A program made the translations under genes and the position numbers. From the NCBI RefSeq assembly GCF_048595755.1, contig NZ_CP184360.1, positions 248,001 through 312,000 of the forward strand: a stretch of 64,000 bases of DNA, given 5' to 3'. Below the pieces are notes generated by a model. It worked only from the letters and a program-made list of their open reading frames with translations, searched no databases and was not told the DNA's origin. Position 1 is the stretch's first letter. Each line of letters starts with the position of its first letter. Of the stretch, positions 43,564 through 52,176 are shown piece by piece. The stretch comes from Luteococcus sp048595755. GTDB taxonomy: Bacteria > Actinomycetota > Actinomycetes > Propionibacteriales > Propionibacteriaceae.

Positions 43564-44201
43564 TCACGCTGGCCCTGGTCGACGACGACCCGATGGTGCG
43601 TACCGGGCTGTCCTACATTCTCAAGTTGGAACAGGACCTGCAGGTCTGCTGGCAGGCCGGTGATGGCGCCGAGGCGCTACGGCTCGTGACAGAAAGCCCC
43701 GTCGACGTGATGCTGCTCGACATCCGCATGCCCGGGATGGATGGCCTGGCCACCCTCGAGGCCCTGGGCACTGCGCCGATGCGACCCCGGGTGATCGTGC
43801 TGACCACCTTCAACACCGACGACTACGTGGTGCGTGCGCTGCGGCTGGGTGCCGACGGTTTCCTGCTCAAGGACGCAGAGCCGGCCCGCATGGTGGAGGC
43901 CATCCGCCGGGTGCACGCCGGGGAGACGATGCTGTCCCCGTCGGTGACCCGCACGTTGATCGACGTGGCCACCGAACGCCCGTCGGCCCTCCCGGCGGCG
44001 CAGCAGGCGGTGGCCCGGCTCACCAACCGGGAGCGCGAGGTGATGGTGCTGGTGGCGCAGGGACTGACCAATGCACAGATCGCCAGCCGGCTGCACCTCA
44101 GCCTGGCCTCGGTCAAGGCCCACCTGACGGGCGCCTTCACCAAGCTGGGCGTGGACAACCGGGTCTCGGCGGCAATGGCCGTCCGCGACGCGGGCCTGTG
44201 A
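43560..44201 (+). CDS. NarL/LuxR family response regulator
   Basis: 213 residues. Receiver domain with Asp8-Asp9-Asp10, phospho-acceptor Asp54 (VMLLDIRMPGMDG) and Lys in LLKDAEP; C-terminal LuxR helix-turn-helix at about 145-210 (LTNREREVMVLVAQGLTNAQ; HLSLASVKAHL). Partner of the preceding kinase, translationally coupled. Probably controls the divergent ABC exporter through the palindrome at 42.3 kb (inference). Confidence 0.92.
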   Translation: MITLALVDDDPMVRTGLSYILKLEQDLQVCWQAGDGAEALRLVTESPVDVMLLDIRMPGMDGLATLEALGTAPMRPRVIVLTTFNTDDYVVRALRLGADGFLLKDAEPARMVEAIRRVHAGETMLSPSVTRTLIDVATERPSALPAAQQAVARLTNREREVMVLVAQGLTNAQIASRLHLSLASVKAHLTGAFTKLGVDNRVSAAMAVRDAGL

Positions 44202-44209
44202 CCCGACAC

Positions 44210-44261
44210 TGTCAAACACCCTTGACACCCATGGAGCTGTCAAGGATGCTTGTCATGTCAA
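44210..44261. promoter_or_regulatory. TGTCAA half-site cluster upstream of the XRE cassette
   Basis: TGTCAA-acaccc-TTGACA at 44210-44227 is a perfect 6-6-6 palindrome. A second site, TGTCAA-ggatgc-TTGTCA (44238-44255), has one mismatch, and a further TGTCAA stands at 44256-44261. TTGACA also serves as a consensus -35. Probably an operator overlapping the promoter of the next genes. Confidence 0.55.
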
Positions 44262-44291
44262 GGACCTTTTACACCAGACAGGAGTCCCGCC

Positions 44292-44483
44292 ATGGGCCAG
44301 AACCAGACCCCCGCACAGAAGCAGCAGGCCACCGCCATGGCCCCGATCATGATGGGACTGCTGCTCGGCGGCACCTCCGGCGCCGTCGACGCCCAGCCCT
44401 GGCAGCGGATCATGCAGGTCGCCGCCATCCTGCTGTGCGTCGTCGGGGTCTACCTGCTCAGCAAGACCATGAAGAAGCAGTGA
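44292..44483 (+). CDS. Small single-helix membrane protein
   Basis: 63 residues, ATG 44292 with AGGAG upstream. Hydrophilic Gln-rich start (MGQNQTPAQKQQATAM), a weak hydrophobic stretch (APIMMGLLLGG) and a clear membrane helix (IMQVAAILLCVVGVYLLS) with a basic tail. Family not recognised. First gene of the likely operon with the XRE regulator. Confidence 0.65.
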   Translation: MGQNQTPAQKQQATAMAPIMMGLLLGGTSGAVDAQPWQRIMQVAAILLCVVGVYLLSKTMKKQ

Positions 44484-44505
44484 CCACCTCGCCCGGAAAC
44501 CACCC

Positions 44506-44703
44506 ATGCTGAACGACGTGCGCACGCTGCGCGAGGCGCTCGGGTTGTCCCAGGGTGCCTTGGGAGAGCGCCTCGGCGTCTCACGGCAGACCATCAACTC
44601 CATCGAGACGGGCAAGTACGACCCGTCGCTCCCCCTGGCCATCCACCTGGCGCGCCTGTTCGGCCGCCCCGTCGAGGAGATCTTCCATGTCGACGAGAAG
44701 TGA
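44506..44703 (+). CDS. Small XRE-family transcriptional regulator
   Basis: 65 residues, essentially one Cro/C1 helix-turn-helix (LREALGLSQGALGERLGVSRQTINSIE) followed by GKYDPSLPLAIHLARLFGRPVEEIFH. This is the short regulator type often paired with a small membrane protein gene. It overlaps the next gene by 17 nt. It probably binds the TGTCAA repeats upstream and represses its own operon (inference). Confidence 0.88.
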   Translation: MLNDVRTLREALGLSQGALGERLGVSRQTINSIETGKYDPSLPLAIHLARLFGRPVEEIFHVDEK

Positions 44704-45094
44704 CAGCACCCTTCACCGACGGGCGACCGCCCCCTTTGCCTTCGTCGTCGTCCTCACCATCTTCGCAGCGTTGTACCCTCGGGAACCGTCGACGGCCTGG
44801 GGCGCCCTGTGTGGCGGCAGTCTGGTGATTGGCGCCCTTCTCATCGCCCAGCGGACCCGGGGCGGTAGCAACAGTGCCTTCGTCCGCGGGGCCAAGGGCC
44901 AGGCCGACGAGCGGGACACGCAGATCCTGACGAAGGCGGGGGCCTGCGTGGGGCTGGCCTCCCCGCTGGCCTGCTGCGCGGCGATGGTGGCCGTCGTCTG
45001 GGGCGTCGCCCCCTTGACCGCGCTGGGCGGGGTCGCATGGCTGCAGCTGATTGTCTTCGTCGCCTCCCACTGGTGGCTGCAGCGCCACGGATGA
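44687..45094 (+). CDS. Membrane protein paired with the XRE regulator (DUF2178-like)
   Basis: 135 residues, ATG 44687 inside the end of the XRE gene. Four membrane helices (about 15-33, 38-56, 83-107, 110-128) with a cytoplasmic loop GAKGQADERDTQILTKAG between the second and third. The DERD...I..KAG motif recalls DUF2178-type proteins that occur next to small XRE regulators. Role unknown. Confidence 0.7.
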   Translation: MSTRSDSTLHRRATAPFAFVVVLTIFAALYPREPSTAWGALCGGSLVIGALLIAQRTRGGSNSAFVRGAKGQADERDTQILTKAGACVGLASPLACCAAMVAVVWGVAPLTALGGVAWLQLIVFVASHWWLQRHG

Positions 45095-45106
45095 GGGGTG
45101 CACCCG

Positions 45107-45368
45107 TCAGGGACGACCGGCGAGGAACTCCTCCGCGGTGACCAGCTGCAGCCCGGCGGGTGCGACGAAACTCGCATCGTGGGTGACCAGCTCGTCGAAA
45201 CCGGCAGCTCGGGCGGTCGCCGCCAGCACCGCATCACGACCCCCGACGCCCGCGGACTCCACCACGTCAATGGCGCCCCTGGCCACCTGCTCGTCGAAGG
45301 GATGGACGACGACGATGTTCAGCAACCAGCGCCTGGAGGACCGAGGTGTCGACGAAGGCAGAGATCAC
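45107..45368 (-). pseudogene. Decayed VapC-type PIN toxin with antitoxin remnant
   Basis: GTG 45368 begins SAFVDTSVLQAL, the N-terminal PIN strand with the first catalytic Asp. About 40 nt later the frame is lost, and the PIN C-terminus continues in another frame (VVVHPFDEQVARGAIDVVES, GVGGRDAVLAATARAAGFDE, LVTHDASF). The middle of a normal PIN domain of about 130 residues, including another acidic residue, is missing. Just upstream ESELAERFS ends in a TGA overlapping the GTG, the usual vapB-vapC junction, but the rest of vapB is gone. An inactive toxin-antitoxin remnant. Confidence 0.75.
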
Positions 45369-45423
45369 GAGAAGCGCTCCGCCAGCTCGGACTCCATGGC
45401 TGGAGCCGTCGCTCAAGTACCGC

Positions 45424-45448
45424 CATGCACATACATTGGCATGCACAT
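45424..45448. repeat. Direct repeat CATGCACAT x2 before the vapBC remnant
   Basis: Two exact 9-bp copies spaced by 7 nt (16-bp period), upstream of the decayed toxin gene and downstream of the SDR gene. Possibly the old antitoxin operator. Confidence 0.4.
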
Positions 45449-45469
45449 GTCTGCGATCCCCTCGACGGC

Positions 45470-46240
45470 TCAGACGGGCAGCCGCCGCCACAGGGCCTGC
45501 GGCACCAGACCGGCCAGCGCCATCCCCGGCCCGAAGAGCCGGGGCACGTGCACCACGTCCTTGCCCTGCGCGAGGGCCCGGACCGTCGCCCGGGCCACCT
45601 CGTCGGCCTCGACGGTGAAGGCGACGGGCTGGTTGCCGGCGATCATCCCCGTCGCGACGGCCCCGGGCCGGACCACCAGGACCCGCACCCCCGTTCCCCG
45701 CAGCGCGACGCCCAGGTTCAGGTAGAAGGCGTCCATCGCGGCCTTGCTCGCGCCGTAGACGAAATTGGACCGCCGCACCCGCACGCCCGCGACGGAGCTG
45801 AGGGCCACGATCGCCCCGCTCCCCTGCCGGCGCATCGCATTGCCCAGTGCGACGCCGAGCCCCGCGGCAGCAGTGGCATTCACCGTCATCAAGCGCTGCG
45901 CGGCCGCCACGTCGGTCCATGCCCGTTCCTGGTCACCGAGCACGCCGAAGGCCACCACCGCGTGGCTCACCCGGTGCTCCGCGAAGATCCTGCCCACCAG
46001 CGCCTCGTGCTCGTCCAGGGCGGTGGCGTCGAAGTCGATCGCCCTCACGTGGCCCGCCCCCGCGGCGCGCAACCGCTCGGCCAGCACTGAATCGTCCGCC
46101 AGCACTGGATCGTCCGCGGCAGCCTCCGGACGAGGGCGCCGGGCCAGCAGCACGTCGCTGCCGGGATGCTCGCGCAACAAGGCCTCCACGATGGCCAGCC
46201 CGATCCCGGACCGGCCGCCCAACAGCAACAGTGCGCTCAT
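45470..46240 (-). CDS. SDR-family reductase, DprE2-like
   Basis: 256 residues. Rossmann start LLLLGGRSGIGLAIVEALL, active-site Ser...Tyr-x3-Lys (ALSSVAGVRVRRSNFVYGASK). Several stretches closely resemble mycobacterial DprE2, the keto-reductase completing decaprenylphosphoryl-arabinose synthesis: IDFDATALDEHE, VAFGVLGDQE, VRRSNFVYG, FYLNLGVALRGTGVRVLVVR. No DprE1 or other arabinan gene is nearby, so the substrate here is open. The glnE start lies upstream on the same strand; the glnE stop overlaps this ATG (ATGA), so the genes are coupled. Confidence 0.82.
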   Translation of the reverse strand: MSALLLLGGRSGIGLAIVEALLREHPGSDVLLARRPRPEAAADDPVLADDSVLAERLRAAGAGHVRAIDFDATALDEHEALVGRIFAEHRVSHAVVAFGVLGDQERAWTDVAAAQRLMTVNATAAAGLGVALGNAMRRQGSGAIVALSSVAGVRVRRSNFVYGASKAAMDAFYLNLGVALRGTGVRVLVVRPGAVATGMIAGNQPVAFTVEADEVARATVRALAQGKDVVHVPRLFGPGMALAGLVPQALWRRLPV

Positions 46241-49224
46241 CGATCTCCTCCCCAGAAGTACTTCTCCACCACCTGGCTGGCGTGCCGGGCGGTGCGCAGC
46301 CAGTCGTCGACCAGCTGTGAGGCCTGCCCGCGTTCGTGGCCCAGCATGGTGGCGATGGCGTCCACCTCACGACTGTCACCGGGGATCACGTCGCTGGGGC
46401 GGGTCCGCACCAGCATGATCTTGTTGCGCAGCCGGCTGGCCAGCCGCCACGCGTCCTCCAGCGAGCGGGCATCCTCGGCGTCGACCAGCCCGGCGACCAC
46501 GGCCGAGTCCAGCGCCTGCAGGGTGGACGGGGTGCGCAGCGTCGGCACCTGATGGGCGTGCTGCAATTGCAGCACCTGGACGGTCCACTCCACGTCGGAC
46601 AGACCGCCGGGCCCCAGCTTGGTGTTGCGCCGCGGGTCACTGCCGCGCGGCATCCGTTCGGTCTCCATCCGGGCCTTGAGCCGACGGATCTCCTGCAGCT
46701 GGCCGCGCTCGAGCCCGCCCTGGGGCCAGCGCAGCGGATCGATCATCTCCAGCAACTGGCCCGTCAGTTCACGCGACCCGGCACCGTGCGCGGCCCGCAC
46801 CAGCGCCTGCGCCTCCCAGGTGACCGACCAGCGTTGGTAGTAGGCGCGGTAGCTCGACAGGCTGCGCACCATCGGGCCGTTCTTGCCCTCCGGCCGCAGG
46901 TCGGGGTCGATCTCGAGGGCCGGATCGGGGCCACGCGCCGAGAGCAGCTTGCGCACCGTGGTCACCAGCGAGGTGGCCTTCCTGACCGCGTCGGGGTCGT
47001 CGCTGTCGGCCATCACGAACATGGCGTCACAGTCGCTGCCCAGCCCCATCTCTCGGCCGCCCCATCGGCCCAGCGCCACCACGCCGATCTCGGGGGCCTC
47101 CGGAACCGCTCGGCGGGCCACCGCCAGCGCGGCGTCGATGGTGGCCCCGGCCAGGTCGGACAGTCCGGCACCCAATTCCTCCAGCTCCACCGCGTCGAGG
47201 ATCTCGCCGGCCACCAGCCGGAAGAGTTCCGCTCGTCGGATGCCGCGCACCGCGGCGATCGCCTCGGCAGCATCGTCGTCGTGGCGCTTGACGGCACTGA
47301 GCATCGAGGCCAGCACCTCGTCGCGTCCCCTGGGCCTGAGGTTGGCATCGCTGGACAACAGCCGCACCGTGTCCGGGGCCCGCTTGAGCAGGTCGACCGC
47401 GAACCGACTCGACGACAGCAGCCGGGCCAGCCGTTCGGCCATCTCCCCCTCGTCGCGCAGCGCCCTCAGGTACCAGGGGCTGGTGCCCAGCGCCTCGGAG
47501 ACCTGGCGGAAGCTGAGCAGGCCGTGGTCCGGGTTGGGCCCCTCGGCGAACCAGGCGAGCATCGCCGGCATCAGTTGCCGTTGGATCTCCACCGAGCGGG
47601 TCGAGCCGGTGGTGAGCGCCTCGATGTGGCGCAGGGCCGCGCCCGGATCGCTGAAGCCCAGCACCCGCATCCGGTCGCGGGCCTGTTCCGGGGTGAGTTT
47701 CAGCTCGTCGGTCTGCAGGCTGCTGACCGCCGCCAGCAGCGGTGAGTAGAAGACCCGCTGGTGCAGTCGCAGCACGCGGCGCGAGGTGGCGCGCCAGGTC
47801 TTGAGCAGCTCCTCGGCCCCGCCAGCCATCCGCATCGCGCGGCTGATCACCCGCAGCTCACGCTCGTCGTCGGGCAGCAGGTGGGTGCGACGCAGCTTGT
47901 AGAGCTGGATGCGATGCTCCAGGGCACGCTGGAAACGGTAGGAGGCGTCCAGCTCGGCACCGTCGGCGCGGCCGATGTAGCCGTGTGCCACCAGGGCGGC
48001 CAGCCCGGGCAGGGTGGCTCGCACGTGCAGCCGATCGTCGGCGCGGCCGTGCACCAGCTGCAGCAACTGCACGGAGAATTCCACGTCGCGCAGCCCACCG
48101 GCGCCCAGCTTGATCTCGCGATCGGCCTGGTTGGCGGGCAACAGGCTGATCACCCGTTGCCGCATCGCCTGGGTCTCGGCCAGGAAGTGCTCGCGCTCGG
48201 CCGCGCGCCACACCAGCGGGGCCACCAGATCGACGAAGGACTGGGCCACCTGCCGGTCACCGGCCATGGCGCGGGCCTTCAGCATGGCCTGGAATTCCCA
48301 GTTCTTGGCCCATTTGCCGTAGTAGGCCTCCATGCTGGCCAGGCTGCGCACCAGGGGCCCCGACTTGCCGTCGGGGCGCAGGTTGGCATCCACCTGCCAG
48401 ATGGATCCCGCCGCGGAATGGGCCGAACAGATCTGCGCCACCTTGGCCGCCAGTCGGGTGGCAATCTCCACCGCCCGCGCCGAACTGGTCTGCTCGTCGG
48501 CGGGTTCGGCCACGTGGATCACGTCGACGTCGCTGATGTAGTTCAGCTCCTGCGCCCCGCACTTGCCCATGGCGACGATGCCCAGCCGGGCGTGCTCATG
48601 GCCCGGCACCTGGCTGCGCGCAATCGCCAGGGCCCCGTCCACCAGCGCATCGGCCAGGTCGGCAAGCTCGGCCGCCACGTCGTCGACGATGGCCAGCGGG
48701 TCGGGCGCCGTCAGGTCACGGGCGGCGATGCGCACCAGGTGGTCCCGATTGGCGACGCGCAGCTGGTCGGCGGCCCGTGCCCCCTCGGCCACGGGCAGGT
48801 CGGCGGCCGGATCGGCACCGATGGCCTCCATCACCTGGCGACGGATCTGCTCGGCGTCGTGACGGGAGGGCGGGGCCAGCAGCAGTTCCAACGCCTCGGG
48901 GCGGTTCACCAGGTGCTGGTTGAGGGCCTGGGAACCGCCCAGCACCGCCAGCAGCCGCAGGCTGGCCTCATCGTCCTCCAGCACCCGTGCGAGCAGCCCC
49001 TGGTGCTCCTGCGACTCGTCCAAGCGATCCAGGCCGCGCAGCGCAAGATCGGGATCGGGGGCGTGTTCGAAGCGCCGCAGCCAGCCGACCAGCTCCTCGC
49101 TGGTCTGCCCCAGCCGCGAGCCGCACCGGCCGCGTTCGACGATGGCCGCCAAGGACTCCTGCGCGCGGGCAATGTCGAGAAAACCGCGGCGGGCCAGCTG
49201 CCCGGGTGTGGTGGAGATCCGCAT
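46237..49224 (-). CDS. glnE: Bifunctional glutamine synthetase adenylyltransferase/deadenylylase
   Basis: 995 residues from ATG 49224, which has a perfect GCAGGAGGAACAG site; the frame extends 22 codons further without support. Two nucleotidyltransferase halves: N-terminal ELNYISDVDVIHV (removal domain) and C-terminal GREMGLGSDCDAMFVM (addition domain), each followed by an all-helical domain (GAGGLRDVEFSVQLLQL; GPGGLSDVEWTVQVLQL). It adds AMP to, or removes it from, the tyrosine of GlnA1. Divergent from the SCP-like gene across a region with a GlnR-type box. Confidence 0.95.
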   Translation of the reverse strand: MRISTTPGQLARRGFLDIARAQESLAAIVERGRCGSRLGQTSEELVGWLRRFEHAPDPDLALRGLDRLDESQEHQGLLARVLEDDEASLRLLAVLGGSQALNQHLVNRPEALELLLAPPSRHDAEQIRRQVMEAIGADPAADLPVAEGARAADQLRVANRDHLVRIAARDLTAPDPLAIVDDVAAELADLADALVDGALAIARSQVPGHEHARLGIVAMGKCGAQELNYISDVDVIHVAEPADEQTSSARAVEIATRLAAKVAQICSAHSAAGSIWQVDANLRPDGKSGPLVRSLASMEAYYGKWAKNWEFQAMLKARAMAGDRQVAQSFVDLVAPLVWRAAEREHFLAETQAMRQRVISLLPANQADREIKLGAGGLRDVEFSVQLLQLVHGRADDRLHVRATLPGLAALVAHGYIGRADGAELDASYRFQRALEHRIQLYKLRRTHLLPDDERELRVISRAMRMAGGAEELLKTWRATSRRVLRLHQRVFYSPLLAAVSSLQTDELKLTPEQARDRMRVLGFSDPGAALRHIEALTTGSTRSVEIQRQLMPAMLAWFAEGPNPDHGLLSFRQVSEALGTSPWYLRALRDEGEMAERLARLLSSSRFAVDLLKRAPDTVRLLSSDANLRPRGRDEVLASMLSAVKRHDDDAAEAIAAVRGIRRAELFRLVAGEILDAVELEELGAGLSDLAGATIDAALAVARRAVPEAPEIGVVALGRWGGREMGLGSDCDAMFVMADSDDPDAVRKATSLVTTVRKLLSARGPDPALEIDPDLRPEGKNGPMVRSLSSYRAYYQRWSVTWEAQALVRAAHGAGSRELTGQLLEMIDPLRWPQGGLERGQLQEIRRLKARMETERMPRGSDPRRNTKLGPGGLSDVEWTVQVLQLQHAHQVPTLRTPSTLQALDSAVVAGLVDAEDARSLEDAWRLASRLRNKIMLVRTRPSDVIPGDSREVDAIATMLGHERGQASQLVDDWLRTARHASQVVEKYFWGGDR

Positions 49225-49327
49225 CTGTTCCTCCTGCTCTGCATCCCAGTTTTTCAGCTCCACGCCACGAATGTGAGTTTGATGAGGCAAGATGAGGATT
49301 TCTCATTCGTCTACCGGTCATGTCGGG

Positions 49328-49343
49328 GTCACCGTCCGGAAAC
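49328..49343 (+). promoter_or_regulatory. GlnR-type box between glnE and the SCP-like gene
   Basis: GTCAC-cgtccg-GAAAC matches gTnAC-n6-GaAAC at every defined position. It lies 104 nt upstream of glnE and 32 nt upstream of the SCP-like gene start. Confidence 0.6.
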
Positions 49344-49374
49344 CCCCGTGACAAAAGATTGGAGCATGAGCATC

Positions 49375-50139
49375 ATGGCGGCACGCAGCGATCGGACCCT
49401 GCGCACCTCGTGCGAGGTCCTGATCGGGCAGTGCCGTGCGCTCAGCCAGGAAGACCTCCCGCTGCACCCGCTGGCGCGGGCCCGGATGATCGTGCTGCTC
49501 GACGACCTGATGGTCGCCCTGCAGGACCCGACCACGGCACGCCAGCAGAGTTGGGGGCAGTACCTGGAGCACCGGGCCCTGCCCGACACCAGCGACCACG
49601 GCCTGGAGGCGCTCAGCCTCGAGCTGGCCGAGAACACCCCACCGCCGACGCTGCAGCGGCTGTGCTCCACCCGGACCGCGATGCTGCAGGCGGTGCTGGA
49701 CGGTCCGCTGCCGGTGGCCGTCCACAATCGCTATGGCGACACCGCAGTGGTCGACTACCTGCGTGCCACCCTGCTGGAACTCGCGGTGATCGCGGATGCC
49801 TCCGGACGCGGCGCCCTGCAGCCCGCCGCGCTGCGGATGTGCGTCCGGCTGCTCTCCCAGGCCTTGTCCGAGCGGTACCCGGGGCAGACCATCGAGGTGC
49901 GCATCCCACCCGCCAGTGCCGTGCAGGTGGGCGCCTTCGGGCAGGGACCGCGCCACACCCGCGGCACGCCGCCCAATGTGGTGGAGACCGACGAACTCAC
50001 CTGGCTGCGGCTGGGCACCGGGCTGATGACCCTGGACCAGGCGCTCGACCAGGCCCGCGCCACCGCCTCCGGCACCCACTTCCGCGCGCTCGAGCGAATG
50101 CTGCCGGTGATCCAGCTGGCGCCTCAGTCCTCGTCGTAG
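49375..50139 (+). CDS. Sterol-carrier-like (SCP_3) family protein
   Basis: 254 residues from ATG 49375 (GGAG ten nt upstream); ATG 49366 is only one base from the GGAG and less likely. The N-terminal half is helical and resembles maleylpyruvate-isomerase/DinB-like regions. The C-terminal half has the bacterial SCP block VRIPPASAVQVG, HTRGTPPNVVETDELTWLRL and ATASGTHFRALERMLPV. Function unknown; lipid or small-molecule binding is only suggested by the fold. Overlaps the end of the DUF1707 gene by 16 nt on the opposite strand. Confidence 0.75.
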   Translation: MAARSDRTLRTSCEVLIGQCRALSQEDLPLHPLARARMIVLLDDLMVALQDPTTARQQSWGQYLEHRALPDTSDHGLEALSLELAENTPPPTLQRLCSTRTAMLQAVLDGPLPVAVHNRYGDTAVVDYLRATLLELAVIADASGRGALQPAALRMCVRLLSQALSERYPGQTIEVRIPPASAVQVGAFGQGPRHTRGTPPNVVETDELTWLRLGTGLMTLDQALDQARATASGTHFRALERMLPVIQLAPQSSS

Positions 50140-50750
50140 TCGAGGCGCTTGACGCCCACCCCACCCATGATGGCCACCCCGGTGATCGTGACCAGCGGGG
50201 CATCCGGCGGCAGCGTCGCGGGGTTCACCGAACCCTCCGCCCCGAAGCCGCCCATCAGCGGCAGCCCGTGCACCCTGACGCGCACGTGAGGCGGCACGAT
50301 GACCTCGACGCCACCCATGATCGCCACCGCCGTGATCGTGGTCTCCGGTTCGGTGAAGCTGGCCTCGCGCAGGTCGAGACCGACCCCGCCCATGATCGCC
50401 ACCGCCACATGGTTTCCGGCGGCCGTCCAGTCCCCCGAACGGTCGGTGCCCGACATCAGGGCGACCGTCAGCGGCACCCCGGCCGAGCCGTCGGTGCGGA
50501 TCACCTGCGGCAGCGTCGAGGTGGTGGGCGCCAGGGCCTGACCGGAAGGGGGCATCGCCGCCACGGGAAGGTCGCGCAAGACCTGCTCCAGATCGACGGT
50601 GGTGGTGGCGGCCCACGCCTGGTCGGTACGTTCGCTGAACTCGTCCAGGCTCAGCATGCCCAGCTCGTAGCCCTGCGAGAGCCTGTCGACGGCCTGCTGA
50701 CGCTGCGCGTCCCCCACTCGCAGCGGACGTTCGGGCAGCTTCTCGCTCAT
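50124..50750 (-). CDS. DUF1707 / LiaF-like (DUF2154) protein
   Basis: 208 residues. N-terminal DUF1707 domain (RVGDAQRQQAVDRLSQGYELG, LSLDEFSERTDQAWAA; about 10-62) and a C-terminal beta-helix-like region with three repeats of VAIMGGV (near 116, 144 and 198) and PLMGGF, as in the LiaF C-terminal domain of cell-envelope stress sensing. No membrane helix is seen, so probably cytosolic. Role unproven. Confidence 0.82.
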   Translation of the reverse strand: MSEKLPERPLRVGDAQRQQAVDRLSQGYELGMLSLDEFSERTDQAWAATTTVDLEQVLRDLPVAAMPPSGQALAPTTSTLPQVIRTDGSAGVPLTVALMSGTDRSGDWTAAGNHVAVAIMGGVGLDLREASFTEPETTITAVAIMGGVEVIVPPHVRVRVHGLPLMGGFGAEGSVNPATLPPDAPLVTITGVAIMGGVGVKRLDYDED

Positions 50751-50818
50751 GGCAGCAGCCTAGGCCCCCGGGTGGTCCAGAGGCGCTGGTTCACAGGCGG
50801 TGATTCAGAGGCGGTGGT

Positions 50819-52153
50819 TCAGAGGCGGGGCAACATCGTCTGCAGTTCGTAGGCGGTCACCTGCCGGTGGTAGGCGTCGAACTCGGCGCGCTTGTTGCGC
50901 AGGAAGTAGTCGTAGACGTGCTCGCCCAGCGTCTGGGCCACCAGCTCCGAGTTCTCCATCTCACGGATCGCGTCGTCCAGGTTTCGCGGCAGCGGCGTGA
51001 TGCCCAGGGCCCGGCGCTCCCGATCGGTCAGGGCGTCGACGTCCGCGCTGACCTCCTCGGGCAGCTCCATCTCGTTCTCGATGCCCGACAGGCCGGCGGC
51101 CAACGCCAGCGCATGGGTGAGGTAGGGATTGGTCGCCGAGTCGGGCGAGCGCAGCTCGATGCGGGCGCTGGAGGCCTTGTCCGGCTTGAACATCGGGATG
51201 CGCACCAGGGCGGTGGAGTTGTTGCGCCCCCAGGAGACATAGGAGGGCGCCTCGCCGCCTCCGGCGAGGCGCTTGTAGGAGTTCACCCACTGGTTGGTCA
51301 CCGCGGTGATCTCGGGGGCGTGGTGCAGCAGACCGGCGACGAACTGCTTGCCGATGCGCGAGAGCCGGTAGGCGTCGGAGGCGTCGTAGAAGGCATTGGT
51401 GTCACCCTCGAACAGGCTCATGTGGGTGTGCATGCCCGAGCCCGGGTGGTTGGTGAAGGGCTTGGGCATGAAGCTGGCCTCGATGCCCTGGTTCACCGCC
51501 ACCTCCTTCATCACGACGCGGAAGGTCATGATGTTGTCCGCCATGGTCAGGGCGTCGGCATAGCGCAGGTCGATCTCGTGCTGTCCCGGCGCGCCCTCGT
51601 GGTGGCTGAACTCGACGCTGATCCCCATCTGTTCGAGCATCTGGATCGCGTCGCGGCGGAAGTCGGTGCCGTCCCCCAGCGTGGTGTGGTCGAAGTAGCC
51701 GCCCTGGTCGAGCGGGGTGGGCTCCACGCCCGGCACCACCGGGGACTTGAACAGGAAGAACTCGATCTCGGGGTGGATGTAGAAGGTGAAGCCCATCTCC
51801 GAGGCCTTGTCGAGGGCTCGCTTCAGCACATGCCGGGGATCGGCGAAGCTGGGCGAACCGTCGGGCAGCTGGATGTCGCAGAACATCCGCGCGGTGTTGG
51901 TCTGGGTGCGCCAGGGCAGCAGCTGGAAGGTGGCCGGATCGGGGTGGGCCACCATGTCCGACTCGTAGATGCGCGCATAGCCCTCGATCGCCGAACCGTC
52001 GAAGCCGATCCCCTCGGCGAAGGCCCCTTCGAGCTCGGCCGGGGCGATGGCCACCGACTTGAGCGAGCCCAAGACATCGGTGAACCACAGTCGCACGAAG
52101 CGGACGTCGCGTTCCTCCATCGTGCGCAGTACGAACTCTGTCTGCCTGTCCAT
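50819..52153 (-). CDS. glnA2: Glutamine synthetase type I homologue GlnA2
   Basis: 444 residues from ATG 52153. Complete GSI fold: GIGFDGSAIEGYARI, EIEFFLF, SHHEGAPGQHEIDLRY, PGSGMHTHMSLF, NNSTALVRIPM. There is no NLY-type adenylylation tyrosine near the C-terminus (region reads LGITPLPRNLDD), so GlnE is not expected to act on it. Some actinobacterial GlnA2 proteins act as gamma-glutamylpolyamine synthetases; true glutamine synthesis or that role cannot be decided here. Clear GlnR-like box just upstream. Confidence 0.93.
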   Translation of the reverse strand: MDRQTEFVLRTMEERDVRFVRLWFTDVLGSLKSVAIAPAELEGAFAEGIGFDGSAIEGYARIYESDMVAHPDPATFQLLPWRTQTNTARMFCDIQLPDGSPSFADPRHVLKRALDKASEMGFTFYIHPEIEFFLFKSPVVPGVEPTPLDQGGYFDHTTLGDGTDFRRDAIQMLEQMGISVEFSHHEGAPGQHEIDLRYADALTMADNIMTFRVVMKEVAVNQGIEASFMPKPFTNHPGSGMHTHMSLFEGDTNAFYDASDAYRLSRIGKQFVAGLLHHAPEITAVTNQWVNSYKRLAGGGEAPSYVSWGRNNSTALVRIPMFKPDKASSARIELRSPDSATNPYLTHALALAAGLSGIENEMELPEEVSADVDALTDRERRALGITPLPRNLDDAIREMENSELVAQTLGEHVYDYFLRNKRAEFDAYHRQVTAYELQTMLPRL

Positions 52154-52176
52154 GGCCCCAGTCTGCCAATTGTCGT

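Noticed and set aside
45424..45448. CATGCACAT direct repeats as an insertion-sequence target or end
   Set aside because: No transposase or longer inverted ends nearby; more likely an old operator of the vapBC remnant.
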